Source: Leptospira harrisiae (lineage in GTDB: Bacteria > Spirochaetota > Leptospiria > Leptospirales > Leptospiraceae). Taken from it: a DNA stretch of 64,000 nt. Where the stretch lies: contig NZ_NPDX01000006.1 of assembly GCF_002811945.1 (NCBI RefSeq), forward strand, positions 124,001-188,000. The letters are read 5' to 3'. Positions 18,802 to 26,126 of the stretch are shown here, piece by piece. Below the pieces are notes generated by a model. It ran no database searches. It was not told where the DNA came from and saw nothing but the letters and a program-made list of their open reading frames with translations. Position 1 is the stretch's first letter. Each line of letters begins with the position of its first letter. Position numbers and translations under genes: made by a program.

Positions 18802-18819
18802 TTTCACCCCTAAGAGACA
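18781..18819. promoter_or_regulatory. 39-bp perfect palindrome upstream of parA: candidate parS/operator
   Basis: Two 19-bp arms (TGTCTCTTAGGGGTGAAAT and its exact reverse complement) flank a single central G at 18800. The inner 21 bp (GGGGTGAAAT, G, reverse complement) recur inside parB at 20348-20368. The site lies between the divergent promoters of the outer-membrane protein gene and parA, 8 bp upstream of a TTGACA. Placement beside parAB and the shared core argue for a ParB binding site and/or autoregulatory operator. No U-tract follows, so a terminator is unlikely. Confidence 0.6.
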
Positions 18820-18827
18820 TAATTAAA

Positions 18828-18833
18828 TTGACA
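18828..18833 (+). promoter_or_regulatory. Consensus -35 (TTGACA) upstream of parA
   Basis: A perfect TTGACA lies 33 bp before the parA ATG and 8 bp beyond the palindrome. A matching -10 is poor (candidates ATCATT or CATTTA at 17-19 bp), so the promoter could need an activator, or transcription may start elsewhere. Confidence 0.3.
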
Positions 18834-18866
18834 CTCTAGACGGAGCTAACATCATTTATGTAGGTT

Positions 18867-19793
18867 ATGGGCAAATCAGATCCAATATTGACTGAAGAAG
18901 AAGCGGGTAAGTTTGTTGGTTTGAATTCGGAAGAATTCACTGCCAAGGCATCTGCCCTAAAGATTCCTGGATGGAAATCGGGTGAATTTAGACAATCTGT
19001 CCTACTTAAATACTTTGAACCAACTGATTCCGATGGTTTCGATAGTCATGTGATTGCTATTTCGAATCAAAAAGGAGGGGAGGGAAAAACCACGATAAGT
19101 TTGTATTTGGCTGAGGCACTTGCTGAAAATCATAAAGTGCTTTTGGTTGATTGGGATCCGCAAGCAAATGCTACTCAACTTTTTTTAAAAGATGATGTTC
19201 CTTCGGTTATGGACTATCTAGGGTATAGAGGAAAAAAAGCGCGAAATATTGAACCAGCGATTAAGGCTATTGGGGAAAATTTTGATTTACTACCTTCTAC
19301 TTTGGAACTTGCAAATTTAACCACGCCATATGAAAGAGATGATTTTGAATTATTGAAAGAAGCCATTCTCCCTCTCCGGTCACGTTATGAGTATATAATT
19401 ATAGATTGTCCACCATCACTTGGACTTATTCTCGAAAATGCGCTTATTTGTGCTGACTATATACTTGTTCCTATTCAAACACGAGCTTTTAGTTTGCAAG
19501 GGATTAAAGATTTGTATGAAACAATTCAAAAGATCCAGAGGAAAGCAAACCAAAGGTTAAAGTTGCTTGGTGCAGTTTTGAATCAGTATGAAGGCCAAAA
19601 GGCGCTTGCTGGATTAGCGGAAGGGGTAAAAAAATATTTTCCTGTTTTTGAAACAGTCATTCAGAGGCGCGAAGCAATCCCTCAGGCCCAGGCAAAGATG
19701 TCACTTCTTGCTAAAATTGATTTAGCAACTATGAAAAATTTTAGAGAACTTGCAATAGAGGTTAAAAACAAAATCGATGTCCAAAAAAACTGA
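18867..19793 (+). CDS. parA: ParA-family partition ATPase
   Basis: 308 residues. About 60 N-terminal residues (LTEEEAGKFVGLNSEEFTAKA) form a small helical region resembling a helix-turn-helix, followed by a ParA/Soj ATPase domain. The deviant Walker A reads KGGEGKTT (K69, K74 in place); position four is Glu where Val or Thr is usual. Switch/Walker A' follows as LLVDWDPQANAT and Walker B as YIIIDCPPSLG. ParA ATPases bind DNA non-specifically when ATP-bound and segregate ParB-parS complexes. The gene overlaps parB by 17 bp, and palindromic sites lie upstream and inside parB. It may serve a chromosome or a second replicon; nothing in the window decides which. Confidence 0.93.
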   Translation: MGKSDPILTEEEAGKFVGLNSEEFTAKASALKIPGWKSGEFRQSVLLKYFEPTDSDGFDSHVIAISNQKGGEGKTTISLYLAEALAENHKVLLVDWDPQANATQLFLKDDVPSVMDYLGYRGKKARNIEPAIKAIGENFDLLPSTLELANLTTPYERDDFELLKEAILPLRSRYEYIIIDCPPSLGLILENALICADYILVPIQTRAFSLQGIKDLYETIQKIQRKANQRLKLLGAVLNQYEGQKALAGLAEGVKKYFPVFETVIQRREAIPQAQAKMSLLAKIDLATMKNFRELAIEVKNKIDVQKN

Positions 19794-20481
19794 ATTTCAA
19801 GCTTTAGATCTAATCTCTGCCTACTCTGAAAAGAAAAAAAATCCGTCTCATTTAGAGTTAAGCCAGATTTTTCCAAATCCAACCCAACCACGGTTGATTG
19901 GCCGAGAAGACACAACCGACCTGTTACCTTCAATGGAAAGATTAGGATTGATTGAACCAATACTTGTTCGAAAGGATAAGGGAAAATACCTGATCGTCGC
20001 TGGAGAACGCCGATACCGAGCTGCCATCAAATTGGGTTGGAAAGAGATTCCTGCAATCATTACTGATGCAAATGAGGATGTTTGTTATGAAATGTCTCTT
20101 GCTGAAAACGAAAAGAGAAAGAATTTAAATCCTTGGGAAGTTGGAAAAGCAATTCAGTTCTTACGTAAAGAAAAACGCAAAACTGCCGAAGAAGTTTCGG
20201 AATTGTTGGGTTACAGTGGAAGGTATGTCAAACAACTTAGTAGTATCGCTCGATTGGATCAAAAATCAGTGATGGAACTAATGATTAGTGGAAAACCACT
20301 CTCAGTGAAAAATCTAGAAGAATTACTAAAACGTAAAGAAAACAGAGGGGGTGAAATGATTTCACCCCGGATTGGACCAGGCCGTATTAGTATCAATGTA
20401 GGCAAACTTAGTGGAAAAGTGAGAGATAACTTTTTGAAAGAACTAACCTTGCTCAAAAAAAAATACGGAATAAACGAATAG
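19777..20481 (+). CDS. parB: ParB-family partition protein / CTPase
   Basis: 234 residues, somewhat shorter than typical chromosomal ParB (about 280-300). The N-terminal ParB/Sulfiredoxin-like domain has the CTP-binding GERRYRAAIKLG motif (about residue 70) and the ENEKRKNLNPWE box, followed by the helix-turn-helix (AEEVSELLGYSGRYVKQLSSIARL) that would read parS, and a short C-terminal dimerisation region. The ATG lies within the 3' end of parA (17-bp overlap). A 21-bp palindrome inside the coding sequence (20348-20368) specifies the Gly-Glu-Met-Ile-Ser-Pro stretch near residue 194, which is linker between the HTH and the C-terminal part, so the DNA could keep the site without harming the protein. 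Confidence 0.93.
   Translation: MSKKTEFQALDLISAYSEKKKNPSHLELSQIFPNPTQPRLIGREDTTDLLPSMERLGLIEPILVRKDKGKYLIVAGERRYRAAIKLGWKEIPAIITDANEDVCYEMSLAENEKRKNLNPWEVGKAIQFLRKEKRKTAEEVSELLGYSGRYVKQLSSIARLDQKSVMELMISGKPLSVKNLEELLKRKENRGGEMISPRIGPGRISINVGKLSGKVRDNFLKELTLLKKKYGINE
20348..20368. promoter_or_regulatory. 21-bp perfect palindrome inside parB: second candidate parS
   Basis: Arms GGGGTGAAAT and ATTTCACCCC around a central G at 20358, identical over all 21 bp to the core of the palindrome upstream of parA. The conventional parS core is TTTCAC-GTGAAA; here the half-sites are in the opposite order (GTGAAAT-ATTTCAC), so it is not the textbook sequence. Confidence 0.55.
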
Positions 20482-20488
20482 AGGAAAA

Positions 20489-21127
20489 ATGAAATCAATT
20501 TTAAAACTTAAAACGATAGACGATATCGAGAGAGAGTTATCAATCATTGTTGCCTGTGAAAAAAAACAAAAGGCAGATATTAGTTTAAGTCAGGTGTATG
20601 ATTTCTTAGCAGAATCAATAGAGTTATCAATTCAGAGAATTGGCACGACAAGTAAGAGGAATACGATCAATAAATTATTGGGTAAATATAAATTTGCAAA
20701 ACTAATTTCTAAGGGAAATTATACAAAGGCCAATCAAATTCCAGGTTTCCCGTCGAAAGATTTGGGGGATGCTGATTCGGCTCTATTGCGATTAAAAACT
20801 TCATTAACTGCTTTTAAACTACATTCAGGACCCTTCGCTGAACATTCGGTTTTTGGTGAATTAGATAAAAAACAATGGGAGCGAGTCCATGGAATTCTTG
20901 CCGTTTTTTTATTTGGTTACATTCAGTTATTTGGGGATGAAAAGTTAAGATTTGTCAAAGATAGAGAACAAAGAAAGGAAAAGTCTTTCTCCGAGAAAAA
21001 ACACCATCATCCCCAGAAGAAAAAGGAAGATCGAGATACGAAGCCGAACGGTCATAATAATCGTAAATGGAAAAACAAAAAAAAACCTCATCACAAGGGA
21101 AATAAAAACCAAGGTGGGCCTAAATGA
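20489..21127 (+). CDS. Hypothetical protein in the parAB operon, with basic His/Lys-rich tail
   Basis: 212 residues, starting 7 bp after parB (AGAGGAAAA site). Residues 1-95 are helical. The segment around 115-150 (HSVFGELDKKQWERVHGILAVFL) has the shape of a DUF1569/DinB-like helical bundle (HPxFGxLTxxQW), though the usual downstream metal-binding His pair is not evident. The C-terminal 50 residues are extremely basic and low complexity (KKHHHPQKKK, KNKKKPHHKGNKN), suited to binding nucleic acid or metal. Its stop overlaps the next start by 4 bp. Function unknown; operon position suggests a link to partition, not proven. Confidence 0.78.
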   Translation: MKSILKLKTIDDIERELSIIVACEKKQKADISLSQVYDFLAESIELSIQRIGTTSKRNTINKLLGKYKFAKLISKGNYTKANQIPGFPSKDLGDADSALLRLKTSLTAFKLHSGPFAEHSVFGELDKKQWERVHGILAVFLFGYIQLFGDEKLRFVKDREQRKEKSFSEKKHHHPQKKKEDRDTKPNGHNNRKWKNKKKPHHKGNKNQGGPK

Positions 21128-21726
21128 AAATTTGTTTAGTTGCTGGTAGCCATAGAAAGAATTCCCAATCCTTAAAAGTTGGAAAATTTTTAGTTAAATC
21201 TTTGGAATCAAAAGGTATCGAAACAATACTTTTAGATTTAGGTGGTAACCCACTTCCTCTTTGGGAACCAGGGATGTGGGAAAAAGACTCTGAAATAAAA
21301 AAGTTTTGGACAACGTATAACAATGGATTAGGTAGTGCCGATGCATACGTTTTTCTTTCCCCTGAATATGCAGGTATGGCCAGCCCAGCATTAAAGAATT
21401 TTTTTCTCTATTTATCGAGTGGAGACCTTTCACATAAACCTGGACTAATCATCACAGTTTCTAGTGGAATGGGTGGAAGTTATCCAAATGCAGAACTTAG
21501 AATGTCAAGTTATAAAAACACTCGTATTGTTTATCTTCCTGATCATGTCATAGTGCGCCATGTTGAATCTGTATTGAACACGGACACACCAGAAGGTAAG
21601 GATGATGAATACATCAGGTTGAGACTAAACTATGTGTTAAATGTTCTCTTAGAATATGCGAAGGCTCTTAACCAGGTACGCCAGAGCGGAGTGATCGACT
21701 TAAAAACTTACCCTTTTGGATTATAA
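21124..21726 (+). CDS. NADPH-dependent FMN reductase family protein
   Basis: 200 residues, flavodoxin-like fold. The FMN phosphate loop reads AGSHRKNSQSLKVGKFL at the N-terminus, and FLSPEYAGMASPALKNFFLYLS matches the second FMN-contact loop of the YieF/ChrR-type reductases. It reduces flavin or quinone/chromate-type acceptors with NAD(P)H. It overlaps the preceding gene by 4 bp and so ends the parAB operon. The last 59 bp overlap the 3' end of the convergent acyltransferase gene. Confidence 0.88.
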   Translation: MKICLVAGSHRKNSQSLKVGKFLVKSLESKGIETILLDLGGNPLPLWEPGMWEKDSEIKKFWTTYNNGLGSADAYVFLSPEYAGMASPALKNFFLYLSSGDLSHKPGLIITVSSGMGGSYPNAELRMSSYKNTRIVYLPDHVIVRHVESVLNTDTPEGKDDEYIRLRLNYVLNVLLEYAKALNQVRQSGVIDLKTYPFGL

Positions 21727-22747
21727 TAGCTGTTAAAATTGGAATACCAACATTTAAAACCAAAGTTACGATATAACCTATAAATGGCCCTCCAAGTGCA
21801 TAAGGATCTATACTATGCATTGTATGGATGACAAAAGGGTGCAATAAAAAGATAAATAAACTTTGGTTTCCCACAAAACTAATCCAATTAGAAAAGGTTT
21901 TGTTAAATTTGGGAATGAGCTCCCAAATTAACAAAAAGAAAAATATTGGATAAACCATATGGTGGTTTTTAAAATCTGAAAAATAAACACCACTAAACAA
22001 AGTCAGCAAAAAGAGAAATACTAAAGTAAGTATTCCCAAAAGAAGCGAAACTTCTGCTTTTGCTTTATTTTTTTGCTCATGTGAAAATCCTAACTGAATT
22101 CCTAAAACAAAGAAGAAAATATAATTAAAGATTGAGATCGAGTGGTATTCTTTTGGTAAGATAGAGTCAAAGAACCCCAAATTGGATGATAAATTTAGCA
22201 AAATTGAAACAATTAATACAGGTTTAGAGATCGCTCGGTTTGTTAGAATTTTTTCAAAAACATAATAAAAAATATAAAATTGAAGTAATAGCGGGACAAA
22301 GTAGTAAGGCGCAAATACTTTTCCCAAACTATAAAATTGTAAAAATTCTAAGATATTATAGTTATGATATTTTATGAGATAACCTGCAATTGAGGCCAAA
22401 GTATAGGGAAGGAGAAGGTTTTTAACTTTTGAAGTCCAATAACCGGTTTTTTTTCTTAAAAAGATGGCTGAGGTTAATATAAATAATGGAACTGAAAATC
22501 GAGATAAATTGGAAAAAAACAAAGTAGTTCTAATGACAACTGAATCATTAGGATGAAAAAACTGAAAGTATGAATGAATATGGATGATTACAATTCCAAT
22601 CATCGCAAATCCTCGTAGGACATCGAATCGACTTTCTCTTCCTTCGTTGGAAGCAAGTGGATGTGGAAGAGAGTAGGGGATTTGGAAAACCCAAATGTAC
22701 AAAGCAGCGAGTCCTGTTAGTATGATCCCTAGTAATTCCCATTCCAT
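21668..22747 (-). CDS. Acyltransferase-3 family integral membrane protein
   Basis: 359 residues with about ten hydrophobic segments. The N-terminal FDVLRGFAMIGIVIIHIHSYF carries the R and H residues of the first helix (RxxA/GxxxxxxxH) typical of acyltransferase-3 (OafA/NolL/WecH) proteins, which transfer O-acyl groups to cell-surface or periplasmic carbohydrates. A later LFIFLLHPFVIHTMH matches the FLxHP motif in the C-terminal helices. No soluble SGNH domain is attached. It is single, with about 110 bp to the divergent cyclic-nucleotide-binding gene. The C-terminus overlaps the opposite-strand reductase gene by 59 bp. Confidence 0.87.
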   Translation of the reverse strand: MEWELLGIILTGLAALYIWVFQIPYSLPHPLASNEGRESRFDVLRGFAMIGIVIIHIHSYFQFFHPNDSVVIRTTLFFSNLSRFSVPLFILTSAIFLRKKTGYWTSKVKNLLLPYTLASIAGYLIKYHNYNILEFLQFYSLGKVFAPYYFVPLLLQFYIFYYVFEKILTNRAISKPVLIVSILLNLSSNLGFFDSILPKEYHSISIFNYIFFFVLGIQLGFSHEQKNKAKAEVSLLLGILTLVFLFLLTLFSGVYFSDFKNHHMVYPIFFFLLIWELIPKFNKTFSNWISFVGNQSLFIFLLHPFVIHTMHSIDPYALGGPFIGYIVTLVLNVGIPILTAIIIQKGKFLSRSLRSGVPG

Positions 22748-22856
22748 AAATGTTCTCTCCCTTACGGCATTTTCTTTTCATATTTCCTGGGGGAAAGGAA
22801 AATGAATTCAGATTTTAGGCAAAATAGCCAAAAATAGATACAGGAGCTACGAATCA

Positions 22857-23297
22857 ATGAGCAAACTCAACATCCCACCAAATCAGAGAATCTTCAAAGA
22901 AGGGGAACTGAATAATGCGATGTACATCATCCTTCAAGGGAACGTTGAGATTTTTTTTACAGTGAACAATAGCCAAACTCGATTGGCACTCATGAAACCA
23001 GGAGATTTTTTTGGTGAAATGGCATTGTTTAGTTCCAATCCGAGAAGTGCCACAGCAAGAACTATCACGAACTGTGAAGTTGCTGTGATTGAAAGTAAAC
23101 AACAGCTTGAAAACTTCCTTGTTAAAAATCCAAAGTTCGCTGCGAAAATGGTTTCGATAATGGCAGATCGTTTGGCACGTACTAATGAGTTACTCATTAG
23201 TAGTATGGAAAAATCAGTCGCTAAGAAAATTGAATTTAGTACAGATGTTGGAAAGGAACATCAAATTGGAATTAGTGATGTTCAAGATGTAGAATGA
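22857..23297 (+). CDS. Stand-alone cyclic-nucleotide-binding domain protein
   Basis: 146 residues: a single CAP/CNMP-binding domain (IPPNQRIFKEGELNNAMYIILQGNVEIF, then GDFFGEMALFSSNPRSATARTITNCEVAVI), including the phosphate-binding-cassette pattern GEMALFSSNPRSAT with the Arg that contacts the cyclic-nucleotide phosphate. The usual C-terminal helix-turn-helix of Crp/Fnr proteins is absent, so it is a sensor subunit or allosteric partner rather than a DNA-binding regulator. Good AGGAG site. Its stop codon is immediately followed by the complementary stop of the opposite-strand gene at 23298. Confidence 0.88.
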   Translation: MSKLNIPPNQRIFKEGELNNAMYIILQGNVEIFFTVNNSQTRLALMKPGDFFGEMALFSSNPRSATARTITNCEVAVIESKQQLENFLVKNPKFAAKMVSIMADRLARTNELLISSMEKSVAKKIEFSTDVGKEHQIGISDVQDVE

Positions 23298-23549
23298 CTA
23301 TCCGTAAATAGTCGGTAAGTTTTTTTTGATTAAGGTAATTTCTAGAATAGGTGCATAACTCAGAAGGTTTTTAATATTAACTGTTTGGCCTTCTGCAATA
23401 AGAAACTCGCTTAGAATTTCTAAGGTTTCCTCTGGTGGAAGAGAAGATATACTTGGATATTCAGGATGTCCCACCAGATTAAATTCTTCTGCAAGTTTAG
23501 GATCTAATAATTGTTGGTCTTCTAAGTTTAACAAATCTTTCCAGTTCAT
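23298..23549 (-). CDS. Small acidic protein of unknown function downstream of the HDOD gene
   Basis: 83 residues, no signal peptide or membrane segment. Acidic and Leu-rich (LLNLEDQQLLDPKLAEEFNL), with a helical LPPEETLEILSEFLIAEG stretch. It starts 2 bp after the stop of the ATPase-HDOD gene and so is cotranscribed and probably a partner. No family recognised. Confidence 0.6.
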   Translation of the reverse strand: MNWKDLLNLEDQQLLDPKLAEEFNLVGHPEYPSISSLPPEETLEILSEFLIAEGQTVNIKNLLSYAPILEITLIKKNLPTIYG

Positions 23550-23551
23550 AA

Positions 23552-25054
23552 CTAAATTAAGAGATTTTGGTATTCTTCTCTATGCTCCTCAAATTGGATT
23601 TTAAACCTTTCTTGCATATCGCGAAATTCTTTTTCAGAAGTTATTTCAAAATACTCTAAAACTTCTGGTTCCACAGTAAAATAATTTCCTTTGCCGCGAC
23701 CAATATTTGCGAAAATATCTGCAAGGTAGATAATCTGGCAGAGGATATTGTTACGACTTTTGCATTGCCAAGGTTTGTGATGATAACGAATGACATCCAA
23801 AATTTCTTCTGGGAAATTCCATTTTTCAGACATCAAATAACCAATTTCTGAATGTGTTGTCCCAAGTGTGTATTCTTCTACCCACTCAGAGATTTCGTTA
23901 TTGTCATCACTTCTTAAAACACGTATCTGGTTTACTTGGCTAAGGTCTAATGAAAGTAATACCATCCTCCCTAAATCATGTAGTAGGGCTGAAATGACCG
24001 CCGGTTCCAACAATTTTAAATGTTTTTTCCGGTCTTCTATCAAAAAACGAGCATACATAGAAGTTTTAAAGGAGTGGGTCCATACTAAGACCTGTTTCGC
24101 ATAACGAGAGTTAAGAACTTTTTTTGCACCTAAAGTTAAAAAAATTGATTCTAAGTTCCGAAGACCAATCCTTTTCAGGCCTTCAATTACTGAGATGATT
24201 GGTGTATGTGCTCCAAATAATGGAGAGTTAGCGATTTTTAAAATTTCTGCTGTTATGGCAGGATCTTTTTCAACTTGAGCAGAAATTTCGTGCCAATCTA
24301 CGTCTTTTTTGTTAGCGATTAAAATCAATTTCTGAATTTGCGAAGGTAGGGGAGGGAGACTGTTTACCTCACGAACCAAAAGATTTTTAATATTAGTTTG
24401 GTTTTCTTTTGGAATGAGTTGTTTTGGAATTCTTATGATAACTTCTGTGGAATCTTCTGTTGTAACTAATTGAAAGAATTGGTTGGAAATACCAGAATTT
24501 CTAAGTAGGATATGAATTAAGACAATGCCGAGTCCTGAACTTTCTTCATTGTCAACCGATTCACGATAAGCATCATTTATGTTTTTGTATTTTGCCGATG
24601 CTTGTACTCTTTTTAAAATTCTATTTTTTTCTTCCGGAAGAATTTTGGCGTTATTCTTAACTTTAAATTCTATATAATCTTCTTTAAAAATTGTGCTTAA
24701 AGTAATTTTATATTGGGAATGATCCAATGCTAAAAAAACACGTTTTCTGTTATGACCAAATTCATCCTTATACATAGGAATTCCTCTGGCATAATCTTTT
24801 TCATCCCAGAGGTCTAAACCTTGCTCTTTAAAAAAAACACGTTTCCCGTTAGCCTTACATCCGTTTACTAGTAGCTCACTAAGAATTGTAAAAAGGATTT
24901 CATGTAGGAATTCTAAGGAAATGCTTCGAACCACTCTTCCAATCCACACGTCGAGTTCTGGGCAGTCGATTTCCGAAAAGTGAACATATTCTTTGGAAAT
25001 CAGCTTTCCTGAAAGAAAGTCCTCCTGGAAGGTAATGAGTGGGGGAATCGACAT
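23552..25054 (-). CDS. GHKL-type ATPase/kinase-like domain fused to HDOD domain
   Basis: 500 residues. Residues 1-225 look like a histidine-kinase-type ATPase/RsbW-like domain: an N-box-like ELLVNGCKANGKRVFF, a G-box SGLGIVLIHILL and a C-terminal EVIIRIP strand; a typical phosphoacceptor H-box is not evident. Residues about 230-440 form an HDOD domain (LPPLPSQIQKLI, ITAEILKIANSPLFG, VIEGLKRIGLRNLE, SALLHDLGRMVLLSLDLS), the HD-related output domain common in spirochaete and delta-proteobacterial signalling. The pairing of an ATPase domain with HDOD is unusual. The start ATG has no clear ribosome-binding site. The small gene at 23298 follows after 2 bp. Confidence 0.8.
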   Translation of the reverse strand: MSIPPLITFQEDFLSGKLISKEYVHFSEIDCPELDVWIGRVVRSISLEFLHEILFTILSELLVNGCKANGKRVFFKEQGLDLWDEKDYARGIPMYKDEFGHNRKRVFLALDHSQYKITLSTIFKEDYIEFKVKNNAKILPEEKNRILKRVQASAKYKNINDAYRESVDNEESSGLGIVLIHILLRNSGISNQFFQLVTTEDSTEVIIRIPKQLIPKENQTNIKNLLVREVNSLPPLPSQIQKLILIANKKDVDWHEISAQVEKDPAITAEILKIANSPLFGAHTPIISVIEGLKRIGLRNLESIFLTLGAKKVLNSRYAKQVLVWTHSFKTSMYARFLIEDRKKHLKLLEPAVISALLHDLGRMVLLSLDLSQVNQIRVLRSDDNNEISEWVEEYTLGTTHSEIGYLMSEKWNFPEEILDVIRYHHKPWQCKSRNNILCQIIYLADIFANIGRGKGNYFTVEPEVLEYFEITSEKEFRDMQERFKIQFEEHREEYQNLLI

Positions 25055-25132
25055 GATAAAACTGTTTTGAACCTTGTTTCTCTTTTTGAAAACCGAAAAT
25101 TTTATTTTGAAATTTGCGTTAGGTTTCCGATA

Positions 25133-25669
25133 ATGAAGACTATGGAACTCTTAAAAAAATCCCTTCCTATTATCCTTGCGTTATTTGTAGCAGTTGCCTC
25201 TATTTCTGCTCAGGAAACCAAACCGCAATCTACACCCACCGATGTGAACCAAGAAAATCACGATGCGAAAGAGGGACAAGATAAAGAGTTATTCGAATAC
25301 TATTATAAAACCCGCCCTGAAAATTTGCCACCTAATAAAGCAAAATTGGAATATAACTTAATTAAGACGCTAAAAAAAGAAATTATGAGTCGTGATTATT
25401 CCAAAGAAACAGCGGAAGCCATTAAAAAAATCGACGCTACCAATATTCAATATGAGAGAGTTTACAGAGAAAGTAAGTGGCTTCGTGGATTTATGACTCA
25501 AAACATTCATCTGAATTATTCAGAGTTCATGTACATTGTTAAACATGATAAATATATGTGTTTTGTAAGTTTTGATGTTAATCCTGAGACTTATTTACAA
25601 CAATCTCGTCAATCGCATTTGGTTTTTGCTGCGAAGGATAAGTTTGAGATAGTAATCCCAAAACCCTGA
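25133..25669 (+). CDS. Exported protein of unknown function
   Basis: 178 residues from the ATG at 25133 (MKTMELLKKSLPIILALFVAVASISAQ), a clean signal peptide with an AQ-type cleavage site; a TTG at 25067 would add 22 residues that look non-coding. The mature protein is hydrophilic and helical, with a basic central segment and aromatic residues near the end (RGFMTQNIHLNYSEFMYIVKHDK). No family recognised. Its last 92 bp overlap, in antisense, the 3' end of the minus-strand gene 25578-26126. Confidence 0.7.
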   Translation: MKTMELLKKSLPIILALFVAVASISAQETKPQSTPTDVNQENHDAKEGQDKELFEYYYKTRPENLPPNKAKLEYNLIKTLKKEIMSRDYSKETAEAIKKIDATNIQYERVYRESKWLRGFMTQNIHLNYSEFMYIVKHDKYMCFVSFDVNPETYLQQSRQSHLVFAAKDKFEIVIPKP

Positions 25670-26126
25670 AAAAGAATGTAACCCCAACTAATACTAGTAA
25701 ATAGATAAATCCATATTGAAAGTATCTTTCTAAGTTTTCCAAGAGGGGGAGTGGTTCTTCATTCCCCTTAATTTGAGAAATTGCCGTTTGTTTCCCAAAA
25801 ATTTTGATTTCCCTTTTATAAACTTCGATAGTGTCACCTAACCGCAGTCTTTTGTAAATAGAATATGGAATTCGCTCCGTGATTTCAAATAAAGATCCAT
25901 TACTGAGCCCAAAACTATAATGGCACTGATAAGCAATCGGGAATTGATTTTTGACACGAGAAAGTTCTTGGACAATCGCAAAACTTCGGTTTTTTTCTTC
26001 GTTTAAGGTTTTGGTTTCAGATTGTAATTTGGAATTTTCGAAATGGACTAGAGAATAAAATAATGTTATGACTGCAAAAGATACGAAAACCGAGTTGGCG
26101 ATCCAAACGGAAATTCGTGGAGACAT
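25578..26126 (-). CDS. Two-helix membrane protein of unknown function
   Basis: 182 residues: an N-terminal transmembrane helix (SVWIANSVFVSFAVITLFYSL), a ~100-residue extracytoplasmic domain with an SH3/OB-like beta pattern (YSIYKRLRLGDTIEVYKREIKIFG), and a second helix near 145-165 (GFIYLLVLVGVTFFFRVLGLL). It resembles DUF3592-type proteins in layout. The ATG directly follows the stop of the NAD-kinase-like/STAS gene, so the two are cotranscribed. The long antisense overlap with 25133-25669 is real in sequence. Confidence 0.65.
   Translation of the reverse strand: MSPRISVWIANSVFVSFAVITLFYSLVHFENSKLQSETKTLNEEKNRSFAIVQELSRVKNQFPIAYQCHYSFGLSNGSLFEITERIPYSIYKRLRLGDTIEVYKREIKIFGKQTAISQIKGNEEPLPLLENLERYFQYGFIYLLVLVGVTFFFRVLGLLSQTYPSQQKPNAIDEIVVNKSQD

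Noticed and set aside
18781..18819. 39-bp palindrome read as an intrinsic terminator
   Set aside because: No U-tract on either strand, and both flanking genes are transcribed away from it.
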